Source: Perca fluviatilis
Lineage: Eukaryota > Chordata > Actinopteri > Perciformes > Percidae
Length of the DNA: 64,000 nucleotides
Direction: 5' to 3'
NCBI RefSeq assembly: GCF_010015445.1
Contig: NC_053134.1
Location: 17,332,629 to 17,396,628 of the forward strand
Notes under the pieces: model-generated
Told to the model about the DNA's origin: nothing
The model's input: the letters and a program-made list of their open reading frames with translations, nothing else
The model's database searches: none
Translations under genes and position numbers: made by a program
Shown here: piece by piece, positions 23,178-31,795 of the stretch
How the letters are laid out: each line of letters begins with the position of its first letter
Position numbering within the stretch: position 1 is the first letter of the stretch

Positions 23178-23612
23178 TCAGTTGGTTACATTACGTTTTT
23201 CTATTAACTGGTCAACTATAAGTCCATCCTCCAAAGCCCCAAAATCACAGAGTCTAGCCAGCTCACGTAATGCTGATAAATAGTGGGCAACGCTCTCACC
23301 CGGCTTTTGGGTTCTCTGACGAAACTCAAAACGGTGCATCCGCCGGCTCCTTCCGGAGCTAAAGTGAGCCTTCAAGGCGGCCGTGGCTGTGACGTACTTA
23401 TCATCCGCTAAGGTGAGCGTGGCGAAGATTCGCTGTCCCTCCTGCCCGAGACAATGGCGCAGGAGCGCGCACTTCCTCGCCTCCGCTAGGTCCGAGTGTC
23501 CCAAAGCCAGCAAATAATCCTCAAACGACGTCAGCCAGCGATCCCAGGGGACAGCGGGATCACCAGGAACAGGCAGGAAAGGTGGCGGTGGTGGTAAGAC
23601 GAGTTCAGACAT
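23178..23612 (-). pseudogene. Gypsy gag, truncated by frameshift
   Basis: The frame starts close to the 5' LTR with MSELVLPPPPPFLPVPGDPA and has the retrotransposon gag pattern WDRWLTSFEDYLLALG, MHRFEFRQRTQKPGESVA and LSALRELARLC. It stops after DQLIEKRN. Gag-like coding continues in another frame over about 23040-23177, and a second frame change leads into the zinc-knuckle segment. Confidence 0.8.
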
Positions 23613-23626
23613 CCTCGTTCGCCAAA
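23612..23626 (-). other. Candidate primer binding site of the gypsy element
   Basis: Directly inside the 5' LTR the minus strand reads TTTGGCGAACGAGGA. The TGGCG start fits complementarity to a tRNA 3' end (CGCCA). I cannot name the tRNA with confidence. Confidence 0.5.
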
Positions 23627-23828
23627 TATTATGTTTGTGTTGGACTCAATAACCACACCGTGTAGCTCCGTTCATGTTTCGTTTACTGAACTGCCGCCAA
23701 CCTTACTTTTACGACCCTTGCCGTAAAACACTGCTGTAAGCCTTAAAGGCACAGTAACTTGTCACCTGCCGTGCATAACATAACAGAGTCCAACAGGACA
23801 CAATACTGAACGTTTTACAGATATAACA
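23627..23828 (-). repeat. 5' LTR of the gypsy element
   Basis: This 202-bp copy matches 19380-19581 throughout by eye. It is followed by the target duplication CATGG at 23829-23833. Confidence 0.9.
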
Positions 23829-23833
23829 CATGG

Positions 23834-24286
23834 CTGATTGCTATTATGACAGCGGATTTGCCTGCCGCACGCCAGCGGGAGCTGCCGATGCGAGATGCGG
23901 CAAAGTAATAAATGCCCGTCTTGGCTGGGTGGCGATGTTGCTGCGGCCTCTCGGGCGCATCTCCTCAAGTCTGGAGAGGATTGCTGCAGCAATGGAGCAT
24001 GGGCCTCCAAACGCACCACCTGCACCTGTTGTGCCCCTTCCTCTTCCCCCCACTCCATCTCCGTCCACCCGCTCCACCAGGAGCGCATCGCGCATTACTC
24101 CCGGACCAGATTCCGCCGGAGTGTCCAATCCCACCGTCTCCTTAAGTCCTCTAATATTTCCTCATTTATGTCATCATCACATCCATGATTCATGGAAATG
24201 TGTAAAACACAACAAGCGACAAAGAATGCTGCGACTTTTTGAGGACTGTAAGTGCCTCCTGATCTATCCAAACACATGAAGCGCAT
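23834..24286 (-). pseudogene. Harbinger-type transposase remnant
   Basis: On the minus strand 24095-24286 reads LDRSGGTYSPQKVAAFFVAC and continues CVLHISMNHGCDDDINEE. The KV-x-x-x-F-V-A-C-C-V-L-H string is like the C-terminal part of PIF/Harbinger (HARBI1-type) transposases. Only this end remains; the catalytic core is absent. A proline-rich open frame on the plus strand (23830-24279) overlaps it and might be the tail of the second Harbinger protein or a mere shadow. Confidence 0.45.
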
Positions 24287-24694
24287 TTTCAGTAATATTT
24301 TCCTTTGTAATTATGTATGGTTTTCAAAAATGGGAACTGTAGATGAGAGAAGTGTATGCGCGTTGTGCACACGCTACATTATGGCCAAGCATGCGCCCTA
24401 AAAATAACAGCTGAATAACGCTACTGACTTTAGACTAAGCCCCCCGACTTTAGACCAGGTTTTTCCTGGTCAGTGGCGGAATTGTTTTCTGAAACTGCAG
24501 AATAGCACAAAGTAACGTTTGCGCCGGAACACGCCTCCTCTTTTCGCTGAACTGCCCCCAGGAGCGCAAATCCATTCCCTAATTTACCGACGTGCGTCTG
24601 TGGAGGGAAAGGTCCGCTGTGCGTCGGGTGCAAAATAGGAATGACACATGCGTCGGTGTACAAAGGCAATTGCGCTGAGTGCAAGATAGGGCCC

Positions 24695-24905
24695 AAAAAC
24701 GCTAAGGACGGGGCAGGAAATATATTGCAAATGGTGTATGATTAATGTAATATTATTGCGGGATGATTAAGGCAAGTTAATGGTTTGGATGTATGTTGAG
24801 TGTTCTGATGGCCCATGGAAAGAAACTGTTTTTCAATCTGTTTGTTCTGGTTTTTATGCCTCTGTACCTCCGCCCAGAGGCAAGCAGGCTGAGCAGCCGA
24901 TGTCC
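24695..24905 (-). mobile_element. LINE 3' untranslated fragment, resumed after the Harbinger-like element
   Basis: The segment (for instance GATGGCCCATGGAAAGAAAC and GCCTCTGTACCTCCGCCCAG on the plus strand) looks like a minus-strand LINE 3' region. It lies between the right Harbinger-like terminus and another inserted repeat. Confidence 0.4.
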
Positions 24906-25508
24906 AGGGTGGTGCATAGACAGTATATAAGAATGGACCAACAGATTCCGTTACTCTGGACAGAGACCAGTGAAGGATATTAGAAGCACTTTTCCGGTGA
25001 GCGCTGAGCGTTACTGCGCAGCCTCCAACTGAGAGAGACGCCGTAAATGTGACGGGAGCAACCTGTCTGAAAGTTGTAAGTCTTCTGGTAGCTGTGCCAA
25101 GAGAAATCTCAATCATTCCCAATTTTGCAGAGACGGAGAGTGTAGGTATATGTAAGGAGATAACATGGGCACAGGCTAATTATTGCTAACTAAAATGATA
25201 GATAACATTAGTAATTAAACCTAAACAGCTAACGTAAGTTGAAACTGCCTGCGAGCTTCTCCTGTACTATACGGTAATTCCTCTACTAAGCGACAATAAG
25301 TCGCTTGGTTATAACACAATCGTTAGCCTATTTTTACAAAAACGTCTGCTACGGAGCCATAACGTGAGGTACAAGGTAATGGAGCCTTTTATACATTGTT
25401 ATACATGTTTCTTTAGAAATAAACAATGGACAAACAGAGTCTTTAAACGCTTCAGATGTAAAGTTATTCACTGTCAAAGTGACGTCAAAATGAATGGCAG
25501 TCTGGGGT
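24906..25508 (+). repeat. Dispersed repeat inserted in the LINE, copy 1
   Basis: The part at about 25270-25500 (CTACGGAGCCATAACGTGAG, GTACAAGGTAATGGA, AGAAATAAACAATGGACAAA, GATGTAAAGTTATTC) recurs on the opposite strand at 54895-55140. I see no coding capacity and cannot assign a class. Confidence 0.6.
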
Positions 25509-27230
25509 GGAGGTGGTCATGGATAATCTTTTAAAATCTGGAGAGGCAACAAGAGCTGGCGATGGCATCAAGGGAGGGTAGGGGGCAGCAGATTGTCCTT
25601 TCTGCTGACTGTATCACCCTCTGCAGCTTTTTCGTTTCAGCCGCTCTGCAGCCAGCATACCATATGGTGATTGAGTATGCCAGCAGACTCTCAATGGTGG
25701 AGCGGTAGAAGCTCACCAGCAGCCTCTCCTCCAGTCCATTCCTTCTCAGTATCCTTAGGAAGTGGAGTCGCTGCTGGACCTTCTTTTACCACCGCTGTTG
25801 TATTTGCTGCCTGCGTGAAGTCCTCAGAGATGTAAGTCCCCAGGAATTTAAAAGTGGGGACCCTCTACACACAGTCACCATTGATGTGGAGAGGGGCAGG
25901 GTCAGCCTTGTCTCTCCTGAAATCCATGACCACCTGCTTAGTTTTTTTTCTGTTAAGACTCAAGTGATTTCTAGTACCAGTGGTATACACCACTCTGCCA
26001 GTTGCTGCACCTCATACCTGTCGGCCATCTCGTCACCTCCAGTTATGAGCCCCACCAAGGTGGTCTCGTCTGCAAATTGTGTTATTGTGTTGGTGGTATG
26101 GGTGGGTGTGCAGCCATAGGTGTAGATGGCATACAGGAGTGGGCTCAGCACACAACCCTGTGGGGAGCCAGTGCTAAGCATATGGGTGGAGGAGCTGTGA
26201 TTGCTGATTTTGACGGTCTGCGGGCGGTTTGTGATAAAATCTTTAATCCAGGTACAAGTGGCAGGAGGGAAATCCAGGGCATCCAGCTTGCCAACTAGAA
26301 TGTCGGAGATGACGGTGTTGAAGGCCAAACTGTAGTCGATGAAGATCATTCTAAAGGAGGGTCTAGGATGTTTGGGGTGACTGAGAGCAGTGTGGAGGCC
26401 TGTGGAAGGAGCATCATCTGTAGATCTATTAACTCTGTATGCAAATTGATGTGGGTCAAATGCAGGGGGGAGGCAGGCTTTACAGTAATAGGATGGGACC
26501 GTGCAGTGTGTCAGGGAAAGACTAAAAATGTTTGTAAGGACTGCTGAGAGCTGGTTTAGCACAAGCCTTAAGTACTATGCCAGGTACTCCGTCAGGCCCA
26601 GCAGCTTTCCTTGTGTTTACAGACCTAAGCACACGGCTTACTTGATGTTCTTGGATAGACAGTGTATGTGAGCTATCAGTCTGTGGTGGCAGCGACTGTG
26701 GGGAGTCTTGTAGATGAAATGATTTAATTCCTCTGCGAGGCGTCAACACTGTCGACACAGTCACAGTGGTGTTGTACTTGGTTAGGTGTTTTAATCCCTG
26801 CCACACTTGCCGTGGGTTGGTATTTGAAAGATGCTCCTTCACCTTCTTTATAGGCCACCTTGGCCCCTTTAATGCCTCTCCTCAGGGCTGCTCTTGCTGA
26901 GCTGTACAGGGCCCTGTCACCTGACCTGAAGGCAGAGTTTCGGGCTCTCATTAGTGATTGAACTTCACTTGTCACCCAGGGCTTCCGGTTTGGATAAACA
27001 CAAATGTGTTTATCAACCGTTGCATTGTCTGTGCAAAACTTAAAGTACGACAGCACAGTGTCAGTGTGACCCTGTAAGTCCGGTTGTTCAAAGACACTCA
27101 GGTCCAAGTATTGCACTGTAGAGTTAACACAACTATAACCTTCATTAAGTTCCCATTGCCAAGATTTTATAAATACTGAAGTCCATCTTCCCATCTTCCC
27201 CAAACCTTCCCTTTTTAAAATAGGAAAAGC
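25509..27230 (-). mobile_element. Jockey-group LINE body, minus strand, decayed
   Basis: Reading from 27203 downwards on the minus strand: a pre-polymerase region (NRKPWVTSEVQSLMRARNSA, RSGDRALYSSARAALRRGIK), the start of the polymerase (VNTRKAAGPDGVPGIVLKAC, 26522-26842), then polymerase core (PHQFAYRVNRSTDDA, RMIFIDYSLAFNTVI, LSTGSPQGCVLSPLLYAIYT, 25960-26562), and a C-terminal block (FYRSTIESLLAYSITIWYAG, 25531-25716). The catalytic motif reads FADE instead of FADD. Frameshifts separate the parts. The 5' end is truncated near 27230. I place it in the jockey superfamily (L2/CR1/Rex group) without a finer name. Confidence 0.75.
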
Positions 27231-27489
27231 ACAGTAGCAATTGTTATTTCATATCCATATTTATATCAACTGTTGAAGAATATTGATATGAGCTTCCTGG
27301 TCTGCGAGGATTCCCTTTTGATTTTGTTGTCATATTACATATGATTTGCTTTCCTCAGCACCTGGGGATTCTTGTGGATGCTGTGAAAGAAGTAATCCTA
27401 ATTTGTTGACAACAGAAAATAGGTAACTGTCCTACTATTTACAGACTGCAAATCCTAAACCGTCTGCATGGCTGGAATACCACTGGGAG

Positions 27490-27720
27490 GTGAAGGAAAG
27501 GCTTGTGCAGCTCGCAAAAAGAAGAAGCAAAAGAAAGAAAGGAAGCAACGAATACAAGAATGAAAGGAAAAGTGGAAGAAAGAAACAGAAAGAAAGAAAG
27601 AATGATAGAAAATAAAGGAAGCAGCAAATACAAGAATCAAAGGTAAAGTGAAAGAAAGCAGCAAATATGAAGGAAAGCAATGCAAGAAAGAAAGAAAACA
27701 CCAAAACTGACAGACATACT
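27490..27720 (+). repeat. Polypurine AAAG/GGAA-rich tract
   Basis: About 230 bp are almost pure purine on the plus strand, with repeated GAAAGAAAGG-type units. The hydrophobic minus-strand frames across it come from this composition. Confidence 0.85.
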
Positions 27721-27799
27721 GAGGACAATAAACAACAAACATCAGCACTGAGAAAAAGGATGCAAGAACATGAATTAAAGAATATTATGGGGGAAAACA

Positions 27800-28900
27800 A
27801 ATCCTAACAGCATTGTTGCACGGAGGGAAAGTAAATGGAACATGACTGTGTGGTCTTGTCTGATGAGCGACCTGTGGGTGGTTCTGCCCTGATGGTATCC
27901 CACCTCTTTGAGACTTTGGATGAAACCTTTGACTGGTGAACACAATCATCTTTCTTTATCAGTTCTCAGGAAAGGGCCAAGTGGGATTTTCCTTCAGCTT
28001 TCCATTCTGTCCAGACCTGACTGATGGGGCAACCTCTGAGTGTTTACATCATGCATCAGATAACATAAACAGGATCACTGAATTCCAACGCTGATCTCAT
28101 TTATTTAGGTTGGCATGAGAGATAGCATCGCTGACTGTTACACTGTAAAACATGTTGGTTACAATCACAATTTTGACTCAGAAAAAAACTCACAACATGC
28201 AAAAAGCACTGTGCAGGCAATCATACTTTATGTACAAGATAATGTTTGTATGCAATACATAATGTCCCTATTTGATCAATATTGAAAAACAATATTATTA
28301 AAAACACAAAATGATGAGCGAATTGTGAGGACATGTAGTCCATGTTTGCTATGTTATGATTTCCTTGATGGTAAAACATTTACAGAACAAAAGCTTAGCA
28401 ACATTTTATAATGATTTAGAATCAAACTTCACTTGCTGATTTTCTAAGAATTATTAAATTTACAGTAATGATAAATGATAAAAAGGCAGTGTACAGAATA
28501 CTAAAATACATGGTAAACAGTGCCATCTTCAGGACAGTTTTTTTTCCCAGAAGTAAGCTTTTTTTTATTATTATCAATGACTAAACATGTTGTATTATAC
28601 CAAATGCAGAGTACATAGATAGGACATCAGTCCTTAGTGCTCCCTTTAGTGTGACATTTGTAAGATATGATGATATTGATTTTGGGCAATATTTTGCACT
28701 TTGTTCATATTTATTATGATGATAAAAAAGTAAGTAAGATCAAATCAGGTTTTATTTTCACAATAAGGCAGCGAGGCCTCAGACACCTCGCCGAAGGTAA
28801 AAGTTCCATAAGTGAACGCAGAAGTCACATGCTGGAGGATCCGCCATCAGCCTGTTAGCATTTAGCATTTAACAGCCACAGGTGCGCACCTGTTGCTGAC
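27800..28900. other. Unassigned AT-rich sequence
   Basis: No exon, RNA gene or element is recognised between the LINE/polypurine region and the tandem array. Confidence 0.4.
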
Positions 28901-29190
28901 AAATCATTGCAGGTGTGTTTGATTTGGATGGCATTGTTGTGCATTTCTTGTACTGACTGTTCACTAAATGGTAGTCCTCTGCCAGGGAACGTACACATTG
29001 AACGTGTCTTTTCCAAGTGTCAACTCTTTGGAGCTCTGCCCACCTGCGGCTGGGGATGCATCAGCAGTTTCTTCTCTGCTGCAGCTGCTGATTTATCTGC
29101 TTTCTTCTGTTCCATAGGCCTTTCTCACAGCAGACATTTGGGACTGATCACAGTAGGAAAGTGTTCCAGTGAGAGTTACGGTGAACAAAC

Positions 29191-29530
29191 ATGCACAGAA
29201 AAGCAAACCTTCCAAAAATAGGCAGTTTAAAAAAAAAGAGACAAGATAGCAAGTGTTGTTCCGATGAGCAAGAGACGACTAAGACACCTGCTAATGCTAA
29301 TGCAAGCACCAGCGCACCATCTGACCGCTTCACTGCTTTTCTCAACAATTCCATTGACTGTACCGTGTGCCAAGCAATTCCTTTCCAAACTGAACCTTAT
29401 TAAAAAATTACCTGAGGAACTCAATGGGCCAGACGTGTTTATCTGGACTTGCCATGCTATCGATCGAGAATGCCTGCGCCTGCCGGCTGGATCTAAAAGG
29501 TTTCATTAGAAGACTGCGGCCTATGTAAGT
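29191..29530 (+). pseudogene. Exon-like frame of array unit 1, function unknown
   Basis: The frame starts MHRKANLPKIGSLKKKRQDS and runs about 70 codons to a stop; a second frame continues with GPDVFIWTCHAIDRECLRLP. A TATGTAAGTA string near 29521 resembles a splice donor. Units 2 (from 29931), 3 (from 30490) and 4 (from 31196) carry related but differently broken frames. The KKxGSLKK start recalls hAT-type transposase leaders, a weak resemblance only. Confidence 0.4.
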
Positions 29531-29624
29531 ACAACTTATTTATTATTTATTTGAGTAATAAGGCCTATGCACATACATGAATAATGTTGTCATTATGTTG
29601 ATATGCTCACTGATATTTTCATTT

Positions 29625-29885
29625 TGGTCAAGGTGCGCTGTCCCCGGCATTTTTGAAGGTGCGCTGTCACCAATAGGTTAATATTTTTTATATTTGTCAA
29701 GGTGCGCTGTCACCAATAATGTTTTCCTATTTGTCAAGGTGCGCCGTCACCAATAATATTTGTCAAGGTGTGCCGTCACCAGTAATGTTTTCCTATTTGT
29801 CAAGGTGCGCCGTCACCAATAATATTTGTCAAGGTGCGCCGTCACCAATAACGTTTTCCTATTTGTCAAGGTGCGCCGTCGATGC
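29625..29885 (+). repeat. GTGCGCCGTC minisatellite, unit 1 block
   Basis: Eight copies of AAGGTGCGCYGTC occur, alternating between short (about 28-bp, ending AATAATATTTGTC) and longer (about 38-bp, ending GTTTTCCTATTTGTC) spacings, so a higher-order dimer of about 66 bp is visible. Further copies follow at 30325-30440, 30915-31040 and 31600-31745, increasingly diverged. Confidence 0.9.
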
Positions 29886-30975
29886 CTCGGCTCTGTTCAA
29901 GTGTTCCAGTGAGATTGACGGTGAATAAAAATGCACAGAAAAGCAAACCTTCCAAAAATAGGCAGTTTAAAAAAAAAAGAGACACGATAGCAAGTGTTGT
30001 TCCGATGAGCAAGAGACGAATAAGACACCTGCTAATGCTAGCACCAGCGCGCCATCTGACCGTGTTACTGCTTTTCTCAAAAATTCCAGTGACTGTACCG
30101 TGTGCCAAGCAATTCCTTTCCAAACTGAACCTTATTAAATCTTACCTGAGGCGCTCATTGGGCCAGACGTGTTTATCTGGACTTGCCATTCTATCGATCG
30201 AGAATGCCTGCGCCTGCCAGCTTAGATCTAAAAACCACTTGTGTTCTGTGTATATAAGGCCTATGCTCATACATGAATAATGTTGTCATTATGCTGATGT
30301 GCTCACTGATAATATTTTCATTTTTGTCAAGGTGCGCCGTCCCCGGCATTTTTGAAGGTGCGCCGTCACCAATAGGCTAATATTTTTGACATTTGTCAAG
30401 GTGCGCCGTCACCGATAATATTTGTCAAGGTGCGCCGTCGATGCCTCGGCTCTGTTCAAGTGTTCCAGTGAGAGTTACAGTGAACAAACATGCACAGAAA
30501 AGCAAAGCTTCCAAAAATAGGTAGTTTGAAAAAAAGACAACAGTGTTGTTTCAATGAGCAAGAGCCGAATAAGACACCTGCTAATGCTAATGCTAGCACC
30601 AGCACTCCATTTGACCATTTTACTGCTTTTCTCAACAATTCCAAACGATTCTTTTCCAAACTGAACCTTACCTGAGGAGCTCAATGGGACAGACATGTTT
30701 TATCTGGACTTTCCATTCTTATCGATCAAGAATGCCCGCGCCTGCCGGCTGGATCTGAAGGGTTTCATTAGAAGACTGCGGCCTATCATGTAAGTAGAAC
30801 TTATTATTTATTTGACTAATAATAAACCACTTGTGTTTATAAGGCATATGCACATACATGAATAATGTTGTCATTGTGCTGGTGTTCCATCACTGATAAT
30901 GTTTTCATTTTTGTCAAGTTACGCCGTCACTGACATCTTTCAAGGTTCGCCGTCACCAATAGGCTAATTAGCCAT

Positions 30976-31033
30976 GACACACCTTAACAAATGATAAAAA
31001 TATTAATATTTTTATCATTTGTCAAGGTGTGTC
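30976..31033. repeat. 58-bp near-perfect palindrome
   Basis: The arms 30976-31004 and 31005-31033 are reverse complements with one mismatch and no spacer. The outer part of each arm is the minisatellite string (GACACACCTT and AAGGTGTGTC), so it arose from two minisatellite copies in opposite orientation joined through an AT-rich centre. Confidence 0.9.
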
Positions 31034-31795
31034 GTGACCAATAGGCTAGTCTATATTGACAACGTTTCACTTCCAGGATTGTTCCGGTGCCATCAGACAT
31101 TTGTGACTGATCATAGTAGAAAAAGCATAGGTGTTACTAAAAACACTAACAATGGTTCTGTTCAAGTGTTCCAGTGAGATTGACGGTGAATAAAAATGCA
31201 CAGAAAAGCAAAGCTTCCAAAAATAGGCAGTTTAAAAAAAAGTGTTGTTCTGATGAGCAAGAGACGAATAAGACACCTGCTAATGCTAATGCTAGCTCAA
31301 GCGCGCAATCTGAACATTTTACTGCTTTTCTCAACAATTCCAGTGACTGTATCGTGTGCCAAGCAATTTCTTTCCAAATTGAACCTTATTAAATCTTACC
31401 TGAGGCGCTCAATGGGACAGACGTGTTTATCGAGAATGCCCGCGCCTGCCGGCTGGATCTAAAGGGTTTCATTAGACAACTGCGGCCTATCATGTAAGTA
31501 GAACTTATTTATTAATTTGACTAATAATAAGCCTACACACTTGTATTCTGTGTATAGCTTATAAGGCCTATGCGCGTATATAAGTAATGTTGTCAATAGG
31601 CGTGTGTGCCGTCACTGATGTTTTCATTTTTGTCAAGGTGCGCTGCCACAATAATGTTTTTGTCGAAGTGCGCTGTCACCAATAATGTTTTCATATTTGT
31701 CAAGCTGCACTGTCACAGTTACGTTTTCATCTATGTCAAGTTTCACTGTGATGGTGCTGCGACACCAGATTTTGTCAAGTAGTCTAGTCTATCAA

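Larger units (their letters stand above)
19380..23828 (-). mobile_element. Ty3/gypsy LTR retrotransposon, 4449 bp, minus strand
   Basis: Two 202-bp LTRs that look identical base for base bound an internal region with gag, zinc knuckle, protease, reverse transcriptase, RNase H and integrase in that order on the minus strand. The host bases CATGG stand on both sides (19375-19379 and 23829-23833), a perfect 5-bp target duplication. Placing integrase after RNase H is the Ty3/gypsy order. Despite the young LTRs, gag and integrase are broken by several frameshifts, so this copy could not move by itself. Confidence 0.9.
19160..24694. mobile_element. Harbinger-like DNA transposon, split by an LTR element
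   Basis: The left end GGGCCCTATTTTAACG at 19160 is inverted at the right end, where the complement of 24679-24694 reads GGGCCCTATCTTGCAC. Both subterminal regions are rich in GCGC and CGCAA strings. The inner part beside the right end keeps a transposase-like remnant on the minus strand (24095-24286). The target duplication is unclear, perhaps AAA. About 1.1 kb belongs to this element; the rest is the gypsy insertion at 19380-23828. Confidence 0.55.
29080..31795 (+). repeat. Four-unit diverged tandem array with exon-like frames and minisatellite
   Basis: The landmark GTGTTCCAGTGAGA occurs at 29161, 29901, 30460 and 31166, giving spacings of 740, 559 and 706 bp. Each unit has about 340 bp that starts a short open frame (MHRKAKLPKIGSLKK type), continues through PANANASTSAP and a FTAFLNN string, and ends after CGGCCTAT with a GTAAGTA or GTAAGTAG donor-like site in units 1, 3 and 4. 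Unit spacers carry the GTGCGCCGTCACCAATA minisatellite. Units 1 and 4 also share an upstream CAGACATTTG-GACTGATCA block. The coding-like half may derive from a transposase first exon; I could not identify it. Confidence 0.75.

Noticed and set aside
23830..24279. 149-codon proline-rich plus-strand frame as an independent gene
   Set aside because: It overlaps the minus-strand Harbinger-type transposase remnant and begins within the gypsy/Harbinger junction. It could be a relic of the second Harbinger protein but cannot be supported.
27435..27800. 121-codon hydrophobic minus-strand frame that looks like a membrane protein
   Set aside because: It is the complement of a polypurine tract, which translates to Phe, Leu and Ser runs. 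No start context or conservation sign.
29625..29885. CRISPR-like spaced repeat pattern
   Set aside because: The intervening sequences are themselves near-identical, not unique spacers. There are no cas genes and the setting is a vertebrate genome; it is a minisatellite.
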